Positions 45,644 through 55,888 of a stretch of 64,000 nt of DNA are shown in pieces; position 1 is the stretch's first letter; each line of letters begins with the position of its first letter. This DNA comes from Vicinamibacterales bacterium (GTDB lineage: Bacteria > Acidobacteriota > Vicinamibacteria > Vicinamibacterales > UBA8438): NCBI GenBank assembly GCA_937766455.1, contig CALLXD010000042.1, positions 1 through 64,000 of the forward strand, in the 5' to 3' direction. The notes below the pieces were generated by a model. That model had not been told where the DNA came from. It was given only the letters and a program-made list of their open reading frames with translations, and searched no databases. A program made the translations under genes and the position numbers.

Positions 45644-47551
45644 ATGGCTGGATTTACCTCGAGATTGGTTATGCGGGTGGCGGTTCTTTTGCTGGCAGTG
45701 GGCTGCCTGGCGGCGAGTGCCCAGGATCCTCAACAGGGTGCGACCGACTGGCCGAGCACCAACTTCACCCAGAGCGCCAACCGCTACAGCCCGCTGACCC
45801 AGATCACGGCTGAGAATGTCGCCACGCTTGAGCGCGTTTGGAGCTTTCACTTGAAGCCGGCCGACTATACCGGTCGTCTCCGGGAAGACCAGGCCATTCC
45901 CCTCGTGATTGGCACCACGATGTATCTCGCCTCGCCCTATGGTGCCGTCATCGCACTGGACGCCACGACCGGTGCAGAACAATGGCGATTCGACATTCCC
46001 GAGAACGCGTTGCCGTCGAAGCGCGGTCTTGCGTACTGGCCGGGCGACGGAGACGTCCCACCGTCGCTGCTGTTCGGTGCCAGCTCGGGCGGGCTGTACT
46101 CGATCAAAGCCTCGGACGGCACACCGAATACAGGGTTTGGGGAGAATGGCGTCGTCGACTTGAAGACACCCGAGGTGATGCGGAACTTCACGGACGCGGG
46201 CTACTTGCTCCTGTCGTCTCCGACCATCTACAAGAATCTGGTTATCACGGGGGCGGGAACCGGAGAAGGGCGCGCTTTTCCGAAGGGCACCGGACCGGCA
46301 GGTGATACGCGAGCCTGGGACGCGCGGACCGGCGAGCTGGTCTGGACGTTCGAGACCGTGCCAGGACCAGATGACTTCGGCTATGACTCGTGGGCCGGCG
46401 ACAGTGCCAGGGATCGTTCCGGCGTCAATGTCTGGGGCTACATGTCGGTCGATACGGAGCGCGGCATTCTGTACATGCCGATCGGGGCTCCGAATGACGA
46501 CCGCGTCGGCGTTGATCGCCCCGGAGACAACCTGTTCTCGTCGTCGATCGTCGCGGTTGATGCCAATAACGGCGAGTATCTGTGGCATTTTCAGCTCGTC
46601 CATCACGACATCTGGGACTACGACGCACAGTCGGCGCCGCTTGTCGTCGACCTCATGCGCGACGGCGAATCCGTGCCGGCCCTCATTGTCGTCAACAAGA
46701 CCGGCTTGCTGTTCACGTTCAATCGGGTCACCGGAGAGCCGCTGTTCGAGATTGAAGAGCGGCCGGTGCCGGCGAGCGACGTGCCTGGCGAGCAGGCGTC
46801 ACCCACGCAACCGTTCCCGGTCAAGCCCGAGCCGCTGACGCAGAATACGCTCTCCCGCGACAACCTCTATAAGGGCGAGCCTGAGCATCAGGCCTACTGC
46901 GAGCGATTGGTTGACGACAACGATATGAAGCTGGGTGGGCCCTACATGCCCATCACGCCCAACCAATACAGCATGTCCCCCCCCGGATCGGCGGGCGGCA
47001 TCAATTTCTGGGGTCCCGCCTACGACCCCGATCTGAATCTGTTTATTTCGAATACCACCAATATGTTTCAGCCGATGCGGCTGATTCAGCGGCCAAACGG
47101 TTCGTGGGTCAATCAAGGACCGTTGGCCGGGGTGCGTCGTTTCGGCGATCCCGATCGGCGTCTGCTGTGCGGGCCGACGCCCTGGGGTGAGCTCGTGGCC
47201 GTCAATATGACGACCGGCGACATCGCGTATCGCAAGACGCTTGGCGTCTCCGATATGTTGCCTGCCGGCCTGCAGGACACCGGCCGTCCAAGTTCAGGCG
47301 GCGTGATTCTGACGGCGAGCGGCCTCACGTTCGTTGGGGGCAGCGACGACTTCAGGTTCCGCGCGTTTGCGACCGCGACCGGCGAACAGCTGTGGGAGCT
47401 GAGATTGCCGTCGTCGATCGAAACGACGCCCATTACCTACCTGGGCGCCGATGGACGGCAATTCGTCACCGTGGTGAGCACCGGTGGTGGGCTGACCGGG
47501 TCACAAGTTACCAACGATGAGATCATCGCCCTCGCGCTCCCGATGAACTGA
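45644..47551 (+). CDS. PQQ-dependent dehydrogenase (quinoprotein, membrane/periplasmic glucose dehydrogenase-like)
   Basis: A 635-residue eight-bladed propeller enzyme oxidising an alcohol or aldose with PQQ in the periplasm. A signal peptide ends AASAQD. Characteristic segments: SANRYSPLTQITAENVATLE, GAVIALDATTGAEQWRFD, RAWDARTGELVWTFETVP, LYMPIGAPNDDRVGVDRPGD, YLWHFQLVHHDIWDYDAQSA and PSSGGVILTASGLTFVGGSD. There is no CxxCH, so electrons leave through a separate carrier. It follows the selenoredoxin by 29 bp and may be co-transcribed. The absence of a vicinal Cys pair suggests the glucose/soluble-type, not methanol dehydrogenase; the substrate is inferred. Confidence 0.88.
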   Translation: MAGFTSRLVMRVAVLLLAVGCLAASAQDPQQGATDWPSTNFTQSANRYSPLTQITAENVATLERVWSFHLKPADYTGRLREDQAIPLVIGTTMYLASPYGAVIALDATTGAEQWRFDIPENALPSKRGLAYWPGDGDVPPSLLFGASSGGLYSIKASDGTPNTGFGENGVVDLKTPEVMRNFTDAGYLLLSSPTIYKNLVITGAGTGEGRAFPKGTGPAGDTRAWDARTGELVWTFETVPGPDDFGYDSWAGDSARDRSGVNVWGYMSVDTERGILYMPIGAPNDDRVGVDRPGDNLFSSSIVAVDANNGEYLWHFQLVHHDIWDYDAQSAPLVVDLMRDGESVPALIVVNKTGLLFTFNRVTGEPLFEIEERPVPASDVPGEQASPTQPFPVKPEPLTQNTLSRDNLYKGEPEHQAYCERLVDDNDMKLGGPYMPITPNQYSMSPPGSAGGINFWGPAYDPDLNLFISNTTNMFQPMRLIQRPNGSWVNQGPLAGVRRFGDPDRRLLCGPTPWGELVAVNMTTGDIAYRKTLGVSDMLPAGLQDTGRPSSGGVILTASGLTFVGGSDDFRFRAFATATGEQLWELRLPSSIETTPITYLGADGRQFVTVVSTGGGLTGSQVTNDEIIALALPMN

Positions 47552-47575
47552 CAGCGATTCCGTCCGAGCCTACCT

Positions 47576-49021
47576 ATGTCGCCTGATGACGAGACACCCT
47601 CGGCTCCCGCCGAGGAAGAAGATTTTGCCGCGCTGTTTGCGGCGTCGCTCCAGCCCGCTGTGTTCGAGACCGGACAGCTGCTCCAGGGCGTCGTCGTCCT
47701 GATCGCGAGAGATGTCGTCTTTCTCGACGTCGGTGGCAAGGGCGAGGCCACGATGGACCTCATCGAGCTGCAGGACGAAGACGGGCAGGTGACCGTCGAG
47801 GTCGGAGCCACGGTCGAGGGCGTGGTGGTCTCGACCGCAGGCGGAATCAAGCTGTCACACAAGCTCGTACAGGGGGCCGCGACGCGCCGACAGATAGAAG
47901 AGGCCTATCGCGCGCAACTCCCGGTGGAAGGGCGAGTGGAGAGCGTCAACAAGCGCGGCTACGAGGTTCGCGTCGGGGGACAGCGGGCCTTCTGTCCCTT
48001 GTCGCAGATCGACACCGCGTTTACCTCCGATCCGGAGGTGCACGTCGGACAGGTCTATACGTTCAGGATCCTCGAATACAAAGACGACGGCGAGGACCTC
48101 GTCGTCTCCCGACGCGCGTTGATCGAAGAAGAAGAACGCGAACAGGAGGGCGACGTTCGCAAGACGCTCATTCCTGGTGCCGATGTGCCGGGTCGCATCG
48201 CATCGGTACGGCCATACGGCGCGTTTGTCGATCTCGGGGGCGGTATTCAGGGCTTGCTGCACGTGTCCGAGATGGGGTGGTCGCGCGTGTCGGACCCGTC
48301 CACGGTGGTGCAAGCCGGCGACACCGTCACCGTGCGGGTCCTGCGTGTCGACAACGAGAAGGGCAAAATCTCACTCGGGATGCGGCAGTTGCAGACGGAT
48401 CCGTGGGACGCGGTTGGCCCGTCCTACGCCAGCGGGCAGCGTCTGACCGGAACGGTGACCCGTGTCGTCGAGTTTGGCGCCTTCATCGAATTGCAGCCCG
48501 GGATCGAGGGGCTTGCGCATCTCTCCACGTTTCCGCCAACCGGAAAGCGAGACGCCTGGAAAGACGCGGTCAGCGTGGGCGCCACGGTGGCGGTCGAGAT
48601 TCTGACTGTGGACCTCGACAAGAAGCGGATTGGTGTCGCCGTGCTCGCGAAAGACGCAGCGCGGGTCGTGGTAATCGAAGCGGGCGCCCAGGTGACCGGC
48701 ACCGTCGATCGCCACGAGCGGTATGGGGTGTTTGTCTTCCTGAGTCCTGGGCGGACCGGGTTGATGCCCAATGAAGAGACCGACACCGCGTACGGGACGG
48801 ACCTGAAACAGGCATTTCCGATCGGCAGTGAGATTCAGGTCGTGGTCCTCGAGGTCGACCCCGACAGCCATCGGATTCGTCTCAGCCGCAAAGCGATTCG
48901 CGAAGGTGCAGAGGGCGACGACGCCCGTGCCTACTCCAAACGTCAGAGCAAGGAGCAGGACGCGACCTTCGGTTCGATGGCCGACAAGCTTCGCGCGGCG
49001 TTTCGCCCTGCGGGCGACTGA
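47576..49021 (+). CDS. Multi-S1-domain RNA-binding protein (ribosomal protein S1-like)
   Basis: A 481-residue cytoplasmic protein with five S1 OB-fold repeats at roughly residues 35-105, 115-185, 200-270, 285-355 and 375-445. Examples: GQLLQGVVVLIARDVVFLDV, VEGRVESVNKRGYEVRV, PGRIASVRPYGAFVDLGGGI, LTGTVTRVVEFGAFIELQPG and VTGTVDRHERYGVFVFLSPG. An acidic N-terminus and a Lys-rich C-terminus flank them. It could be the S1 protein of the small ribosomal subunit or a shorter S1-like factor; another rpsA may exist elsewhere. It starts 24 bp after the PQQ gene. Confidence 0.88.
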   Translation: MSPDDETPSAPAEEEDFAALFAASLQPAVFETGQLLQGVVVLIARDVVFLDVGGKGEATMDLIELQDEDGQVTVEVGATVEGVVVSTAGGIKLSHKLVQGAATRRQIEEAYRAQLPVEGRVESVNKRGYEVRVGGQRAFCPLSQIDTAFTSDPEVHVGQVYTFRILEYKDDGEDLVVSRRALIEEEEREQEGDVRKTLIPGADVPGRIASVRPYGAFVDLGGGIQGLLHVSEMGWSRVSDPSTVVQAGDTVTVRVLRVDNEKGKISLGMRQLQTDPWDAVGPSYASGQRLTGTVTRVVEFGAFIELQPGIEGLAHLSTFPPTGKRDAWKDAVSVGATVAVEILTVDLDKKRIGVAVLAKDAARVVVIEAGAQVTGTVDRHERYGVFVFLSPGRTGLMPNEETDTAYGTDLKQAFPIGSEIQVVVLEVDPDSHRIRLSRKAIREGAEGDDARAYSKRQSKEQDATFGSMADKLRAAFRPAGD

Positions 49022-49120
49022 CGGCGGCCGACAGCGACCGACCCTCGTCCGAGACGTCATCCGGGTCTCGCTCTGAGCTCCCTTCCCCGTCCGTCGCCGC
49101 ATAACGCTTCCGGAGACACC

Positions 49121-51665
49121 ATGCCATCAGACCTCCAACAGTGCCCCCTCAGAGGGCTGGTTCGAACGCGTCGGTTCGCCGGTTGCCTCCGTCTCATCGT
49201 ATTGGGCTTGGCGTTTGCGTGCAGTCCCGGCCCGCTCTTGGCCCAGGAACTGCCCTCCATTGCCAATCACACCCAAGGGATGCAACGCATCGAGGGGTTC
49301 ATGCCGATGCACTGGGACGCGCAGGCCGGGACGCTGTGGATGGAGATTGCCCGCTTTGAGAGCGAGCTGCTCTACGTGCGTGCGCTGGCGGCGGGCGTCG
49401 GGTCGAATGACATCGGGCTGGATCGAGGGCAGATCGGGGCGACCGCACTCGTCCGGTTCGAGCGCGTCGGGCCCAAGATCTTGATGGTCCAACCCAACCA
49501 GCGATTCCGGGTTGACTCGGACAACGCCGACGAGGTCCGGGCACTCGAGGAAGCCTTTGCCACCTCGGTGCTCTGGGGATTCGCCGTCGCGGCGGAGAGC
49601 AACGGTGTGGCGCTGGTTGATGTGACCCCGTTCCTCTTACGCGATGCGCACGGTGCCGCCGATCGCCTGCCTGGTGCCTACACCCTTGACCTGACCCGCA
49701 GCGCCGTCTATCTCCCGCGCACGAAGGGGTTCCCCCAGAACACAGAGCTCGAAGCGACGTTGACATTTACTGGCGACGGACGCGGTCCCGGTGCCGGCTT
49801 TGGTCGAGGCTCGATCAGAGCGGTGGCGCCTACTGCGGAGGCGGTCACCGTGCGCCAGCATCACTCGTTCGTCGAGCTCCCGGACGCGGGGTACACGCCA
49901 CGTGCCTACGATCCGCGCGGCGGCTTCAACGCGCTGAGCTACGACGACTACAGCACGCCGCTTGGCGAACCGATGACGCGACGGTTGGTGCGTCGACACC
50001 GTCTCGAGAAACAGAACCCGGACGCCAGCGTCAGCGACCCGGTCGAACCGATCATCTACTACCTCGACCGCGGCACCCCGGAGCCGATCCGGTCGGCTCT
50101 GCTGGAGGGCGCCCGCTGGTGGAACCAGGCGTTCGAGGCGGCCGGCTATCGTGACGCGTTTCAGGTGCGGATGATGCCTGAGGGAGCCGACAATCTCGAT
50201 GTTCGGTACAACGTCATCCAATGGGTCCACCGTTCGACGCGTGGTTGGAGCTACGGCAACTCGGTGACCGATCCGCGCACCGGCGAAATCATCAAGGGGC
50301 ACGTCACGCTGGGTTCCCTGCGGGTGCGCCAGGACTACCTGCTGGCGGAGGGGTTGCTCTCGCCGTATCTTTACGGCGACGTGCCGTCCGAGATGTCGGA
50401 GATGGCGTTGGCGCGCGTGCGCCAGCTGTCGGCGCACGAAGTGGGGCACACCATCGGGCTGGCGCACAACTACTACGCGAGCGAGCAGGGCCGGATCTCG
50501 GTCATGGATTACCCGCACCCCCTCGTGACGGTGAACCAGGATGGCGTGGTGGATCTCTCGGACGCCTACGATGTCGGTATCGGCGAGTGGGACTCGGTGG
50601 CCGTGACCTACGGGTACCAGGACTTCCCGGGTGCAGACGATGTGGCCGCACTCCAGGCTGGGCTCAAGACGGCATGGGATGGCGACCTGCGATTCATGAC
50701 CGGTCAGGACACGAGCGCCAATCCGCGCGTGCACATCTGGGCCAATGGGACCGACCCGGCGACGGAGCTGCACCGGATGTTGGATGTTCGCCGCGTTGCG
50801 CTCGACCGGTTCGGTGAAGGTGCCGTACGGCTCGGGCGTCCCCTGGCTCTCCTGGAGGAGGCGCTGGTACCGCTCTACCTGCACCACCGCTATCAGGTCG
50901 ACGCGACGGCGTCGGCGCTGGGCGGGTTGAACTACGGATACGCCATGCGGGGGCGACGGGGAGAGCGCTCTCAGCGCGGTCCCGGCCGCCACGCAAAGCG
51001 CGGCGCTCGAGGCGTTGCTGCGGCGGGCCTTGCGAGTGGACGAGCTGCGGTTGCCGGAGTCGGTGATCGAGGTCATTCCGCCACGGCCGGTCGGGTTCGG
51101 CCGACACCGCGAACTGTTTCCCCGTCATACCGGGCCGATGTTCGATCGGGTCAGCCCTGCCGCGATGGCGGCCGATCTGGTGGTCGCCAGTCTGCTAGAG
51201 CCGACGCGCGCGGCCCGTCTGATCGAGCAGCATGCCGGCGACGAGGCCCTGCCCGGGCTGCTTGACGTGGTGGAACGTTTGCTCGAAACCACGTTCGCCG
51301 CTGTGCCCTCTGATGGGTATGAGGCCGAGCTTCAGCGCGTGGTGCAACGGGTCATCGTGGAGCGCCTCATGCGTCTGGGTTCGGTGTCACCGATGGGGCA
51401 GGTGCGGGCCGTGTCGCAGTATTGGCTCGCGGAGCTCGCACGCCGAATCGACGAGAACCGCGATCGCGATGCCGGTGGCGCCAGTGGACGCGCGCATGTC
51501 GCGGCGCTACGTCGTGACATCCAGCTCTTCTTTGACAGCCCCGGTGAGGGGGAGGACCGCTGGTCGGCCCCAAGCGCCCCGCCCGGGAGCCCCATCGGCG
51601 ATCCAGGGTTGGCCTGGATCGCCGAGCCCTTCTGTTCGCAGCCGGACCAGCCGTCTGTGTGGTGA
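49121..51665 (+). CDS. Secreted zinc-dependent metalloprotease (DUF5117/DUF4953 type), one frameshift
   Basis: A large exported zinc protease. ATG 49121 follows CGGAGACACC, and a signal sequence ends SPGPLLAQEL. The zinc motif is HEVGHTIGLAHNY (HExxHxxGxxH) near residue 445. Upstream regions carry the DUF5117/DUF5118-type segments FERVGPKILMVQPNQRFRVD and VEPIIYYLDRGTPEPIR; later DVGIGEWDSVAVTYGYQDF. At G5 (50949-50953), one G too many breaks the frame after GLNYGYAMRG; the C-terminal domain continues as GDGESALSAV through LPESVIEVIPPRPV and ends PSVW at 51665. The family role is unknown; outer-envelope protein processing is likely. Confidence 0.83.
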
Positions 51666-51666
51666 C

Positions 51667-52104
51667 CTACTGCCCGCGGTAGTCGTCGTCGTTCACCGGT
51701 TCGAGCCAGTCCGCCCCCGACATCCCACCCATGAAGGTGAGTTGCACCACGTGCTCAGTCGGAGACGCCCCGTGCCAGTGCACCACGCCCGGCGCGGTGT
51801 AGTTGGGCGCATCACCTGGACTCATCTCCACGATCCCCTGTCCACGCACTTGGGTGCGGCCACGGCCTTCTTCGGCGGCCAGGATCTGCCATCCCGCATG
51901 GCTGTGCCAGTTTGAGCGCGCGCCCGCTTCGAAACGCAGCCGCAGGGCGCGTATGTCTGACGAGTCCGGTCGACTCGGATCTCCTCCGACGAAATTGCTC
52001 TGGGCTGCGGTGATGCGCGAGGGGCCGGCGAGGAGCATGGCGCTCGCTCCTATCAACACGATGGCGAGAAGCACGCTTCGCCGAGGTCGGTTCTGTATCT
52101 GCAT
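51667..52104 (-). CDS. Secreted cupin-domain protein
   Basis: A 145-residue protein with a signal peptide (VLLAIVLIGASAMLLAGPS), a small RmlC-like cupin: RLRFEAGARSNWHSHAGWQ has the HxH metal ligands, and GVVHWHGASPTEHVVQL the second His group. The single cupin likely binds a metal; activity is unknown. Its ATG (52104) is preceded by AAAGGAG, and a 20-bp inverted repeat with 5-bp GTCGG arms lies at 52138-52157. It converges with the zinc protease, with the stops 2 bp apart. Confidence 0.82.
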   Translation of the reverse strand: MQIQNRPRRSVLLAIVLIGASAMLLAGPSRITAAQSNFVGGDPSRPDSSDIRALRLRFEAGARSNWHSHAGWQILAAEEGRGRTQVRGQGIVEMSPGDAPNYTAPGVVHWHGASPTEHVVQLTFMGGMSGADWLEPVNDDDYRGQ

Positions 52105-52289
52105 GACGCCGCTCCTTTGGTCCTTGGTTGTTTAACTGTCGGCACTTATACACCGACGCGGCGCGGAGTGCGACTATTTCCCTGCGCCTGTCGGGCGGAA
52201 CGGTCATCCCGCGGTGAAATAGAGCGGCAAACGCGGAGGTGGCCGAACCCGTCACAGCGTCCGAGCTTGCACCGCGCACCTGCAGCCGG

Positions 52290-53956
52290 CTACATCGCGT
52301 CCCTTGCTTCTGCCAGCTCAGCGCGTGTACTCGCGTCTGCGGCTAGCTCCAGGAGCTTCCGATAATAGTCGTGGGCCACGGCTGTCTCTCCAGCGGCCAT
52401 CGCGGCCCGGGCCGCCCCGACATAGGTGTTGAAGCGGCGCGGCGCGCGGGTCATCGACTCCTCGTATGCGGCGAGGGCCTCCTGGGGTCGGTCCAGTGCG
52501 GCCAGTACGTCTCCCAATTGCTCGTGGGCGGGCAGAACCCGCCCCGGGCTGATGCTGCTCTTGTCGGTCTGTTCTTCGAGCTCGACCGCTGACTGCATGA
52601 GCTGCACAGCACGATCGCGCTCGCCGTTGGTCAGCGCGAGCCATGCGGTCGCTTGAAGCCGGAAGACCTCCGCGGTGTTCCGCCCCCAGATGCGTTCTCC
52701 ACGCGCCAATTGCGTCGCCACGCGCTCCAGCTCGACGAGGTCACGTTGTGCCTGCTCGAGCCGTCCACTGCGAGCCGCCCCGATAACCCGCGCCCAATAG
52801 CGGAGCGCCACCGCGTTCATCGACTGGTCGTTGCCTCCGAACGCCTCCACCTGGCTGAGTGTCGACAGGTCCGCTGCCGCCTCCCAGTCGTGTCGTTCTA
52901 CGGCATACCGCACGGGGACGGCGCCAGCATTGAAGACGATGACGCCATTGTCCAAGTTGAGCTCTTGCATGGTGTTGACGTGGTCGACGATCGCCTCCGC
53001 GGCGGTGCCCTCGCCTCGCTGCAGGTGGGCGTACACCAGATAGTCCAGGGCGTGCAGCTCGCCCTGTGTGGCTTCGCCGAGTCCGAACATTTCCGCGCGT
53101 TCAACGGCCGAGGCCGCGGACCGGATGTTCGCGCCAATCGATGCGTCCCACATGCCCAGCTGTGTGTAGATGTGCCCCGACATATGCAGCGCGTGCGGCA
53201 TCGAGGTCGCGATCTCGAGGTAGCGGTCCGCCGCGTGCACGGCCCGGTCGGCCAGGTCGGGATAGTCGTAGCTATGAATGATGTAGTGCGCGAGCCCGGG
53301 ATGGTCGGGCATCTCGACGAACAGCGGCTCGAGCATCGCTCCAGTGCGCTGCTGAACGGCGTAGGTCTTGTCAGTGGGATCGGCGTTGCTCAGAATCGCC
53401 AGCGCATAGAATATCTCGGCCTCCGTGTCATTCGGGCTGTGTTCGTAGACGCGGGCCATTCCCTCCTCATACTGAACGGCCCGCTCAGGATGGGAAGCCT
53501 CGTCAGCTCCGTCGAAGAGCGCCCCGATCGCCTCGATGTAAAGCCGTTCTCTCTCCGTCGAGTCATGGCTTCTGGCTCTCGCCACGGCCGCGGCGCCGAG
53601 TGAGAGCTCTTGCCGCGTCGGCGGTGCCCAGAGCGGGTGGTAGTGGGTCATGGCCACCCCCCCCATGCGGCCATGCCGCAATCGGGATCCTCTGATGCGA
53701 TGGCCTCGAACAGGTCACGCGCCTCTCCGAACTCGAATGAGTGAAGGGTGGCGACCGCGCGGTCGAACGCTGTCTGCACCTTCGGGGCGCACGAGGTCTC
53801 GAATCGGACCGCCCCTATTACATCCCCGTCATCGGCGTGCTCGGTGGTCTCTCCCGGTGCTGTGCCGGCGTTGTCCCCTGGGGGAGCTGCGCACGAAGCA
53901 CACGTCAGTGACAGGATGCTGAGGGCTGTGACGAAAACAGGATTCTTGGGCTGCAT
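52290..53956 (-). CDS. Tetratricopeptide-repeat lipoprotein, frameshift in a G8/C8 tract
   Basis: The lipoprotein signal MQPKNPVFVTALSILSLTCA ends in a lipobox (ASC). The TPR-rich body has FGEARDLFEAIASEDPDCGM then WAPPTRQELSLGAAAV, helix-turn-helix repeats of AIIDHVNTMQELNLD type, and a C-terminal pair of TPRs ending YRKLLELAADASTRAELAEA. The frame changes at a run of eight G (plus-strand C, 53657-53664) between MAAWG and VAMTHYHPLW; six or nine would restore it. The break lies near the N-terminus, like the M16 gene. Role: probable protein-protein interaction in the envelope. Confidence 0.8.
53657..53664. repeat. C8 homopolymer tract at the TPR lipoprotein frameshift
   Basis: Eight consecutive C on the plus strand (G on the coding strand) separate two frames of the TPR lipoprotein. 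Same layout as the G8 in the M16 gene. Confidence 0.8.
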
Positions 53957-54204
53957 AGTGGTTCCTTCGGATTCGCGCGCTCCAGACCAGAACGCCCACG
54001 CGATTCTGCCACAACGTCAGAGAACGGGGGCAACGTCAGTCACCGTCGGACTCTTAACCCAACTGCTACTGAAAGCCGGGGGACGTCACCGCGGCGCTGA
54101 CACCGCAGCTCCAGCAAGTCGAGGACCGTGCGGTGACCGGTCGGCCGTCCCGGGCGCGGCGGCGAAGGGCACGTGCTACGCTGCGGCATCCACAGGAGCG
54201 TGTC

Positions 54205-55710
54205 ATGAGATACGGACAGACCGGTCGTGCCGCTATCGTTCTAGTCGTGCTGGCCCAGATCCTGATGAGCCCCTCCGGGGACGTCATGACCCACGCCCAG
54301 GAGGGACGGGAGGCGATGCTCGCGCGCGCCGCCGAGGCCGAGCTGGATACCGAGTATGCGCCGCCCCCAGGCGACCCCTTGTGGCATCACACCGCCGGGT
54401 TCGCGAAGACGCTCTGTTCGGCGGTGTTCGTCACTGGACTCGACCCGGCGTTCGCCGCCGAAAACGTCGGCTTCTTCAGCTCGCCCTACGAGCATCGGCA
54501 CCACGTCACGAACGTCGATGTGGACCGCGATCTGCGTCAGGTGCACCTGACGCTCCCGGACGGCGTGGTGCGCACCGCGAAGTTCAATGGCGACCATGGT
54601 TGCGTCACCCTTCCCATGGGCGAAGATGACGTGTTCTTCGAGCCGGTCGACATCACGACGACCTTACCCGACCCGGCCACTCAGCCGTGGCCGATGGGCG
54701 ACCTCATGCCCAGCACCCCACTCCCCGCCGCAATCGACGCCGACAAAGTCGCGGCCGCGGTGGCGGCGGCGTTCGACCCCGCCGGCATGACGGGCGGTCT
54801 CGTGATCACCCACAAGGGACGGATCATCGGTGAGCGCTACGGCGACGGCATCACCATGCATACGCCGCTCGAAAGCTGGTCGATGGGCAAGAGCCTGACG
54901 GCCACCCTCATGGGGGTGCTGATCGAGCAGGGGGTATACGATCTGTACCAGCCGGCACCGGTGCCCGAATGGCAAACGCCGGGAGACCCGAGGCAAGCGA
55001 TCCGCATCGCCGACATTTTGCACATGTCGAGCGGCCTCCGATTCCGCGGCGTCGCCGACCCGGATCTGGACCCGGCGCTTGGTTACCCCGACCACCTCTA
55101 CGTGTACACGGGCACGGTCAACTCGTTCGAGTGGGCCGCCACCCGCCCTCAACAGTGGCCGCCGAACACCATCGGGCGCTACCGCAACTCAGACCCGGTC
55201 CTGATCAACTACCTCGTGCGATTGGGGGTCGAGGGACGTGGCGACGAGTACCTCTCGTTTCCCCAGCGCGAGCTGTTCGACAAGATAGGGGCCCGCGGAT
55301 TCGTGCTGGAAACCGATCCCTACGGCAACTACCTGCTGCAGGGCTATGAACTGGCACCGGCCCGTGACTGGGCGAGGCTGGGGAACCTGTATCTGCAGAA
55401 CGGTGTCTGGAACGGCGAGCGGCTTCTGCCAGAGGGTTACACGGAATTCGTCAGCACCCTCGCGCCGGCCTGGGAGGCAGACGGCCGCCCGATCTACGGC
55501 GGCTTCTTCTGGATCAACGGGACCGGCAGCTTCCCGGTGCCCCGCGAGGCGTATTACATGTCTGGTGCCGGCGGGCAGACCACGCTGATCGTCCCGTCAC
55601 ACGACCTCGTGGTGGTCCGCCAGGGACACTATGGCGGAGCGCGGGCGGGGGGGCGCGCGCTGCGGGAGGCGCTGGCGCTCTTGATGGAAGCGGTACCGCC
55701 CAGTGACTGA
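54205..55710 (+). CDS. Secreted serine hydrolase (class C beta-lactamase/DD-peptidase fold)
   Basis: A 501-residue exported hydrolase of the beta-lactamase/penicillin-binding fold. Signal segment: AAIVLVVLAQILMSPSGDV. About 170 residues before the catalytic domain form an extra N-terminal region with LTLPDGVVRTAKFNGDHGC. The catalytic SxxK is SWSMGKSLTA, the YxN-type motif GRYRNSDP, and the KTG-like position AGGQTTL. Such proteins act as esterases, amidases or beta-lactamases; no claim of antibiotic resistance can be made. ATG 54205 has AGGAGCGTGTC upstream. Confidence 0.85.
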   Translation: MRYGQTGRAAIVLVVLAQILMSPSGDVMTHAQEGREAMLARAAEAELDTEYAPPPGDPLWHHTAGFAKTLCSAVFVTGLDPAFAAENVGFFSSPYEHRHHVTNVDVDRDLRQVHLTLPDGVVRTAKFNGDHGCVTLPMGEDDVFFEPVDITTTLPDPATQPWPMGDLMPSTPLPAAIDADKVAAAVAAAFDPAGMTGGLVITHKGRIIGERYGDGITMHTPLESWSMGKSLTATLMGVLIEQGVYDLYQPAPVPEWQTPGDPRQAIRIADILHMSSGLRFRGVADPDLDPALGYPDHLYVYTGTVNSFEWAATRPQQWPPNTIGRYRNSDPVLINYLVRLGVEGRGDEYLSFPQRELFDKIGARGFVLETDPYGNYLLQGYELAPARDWARLGNLYLQNGVWNGERLLPEGYTEFVSTLAPAWEADGRPIYGGFFWINGTGSFPVPREAYYMSGAGGQTTLIVPSHDLVVVRQGHYGGARAGGRALREALALLMEAVPPSD

Positions 55711-55888
55711 AGGAGGCTCGTCGTCCCGCCGCCGGTCCGCCAAGCGGCACTGACGCGGTCGTACGGCAGGTGCCCGTATTCACCGACGCACTTGGCCACA
55801 CCGGCCCGGCGTCTGCCTCCGGCCGGTCTGGCGGTGGGGGACTGGCGATGATGGTCGGAGCGCCGGCGGCGCCAGTGGCACCCGCGAC

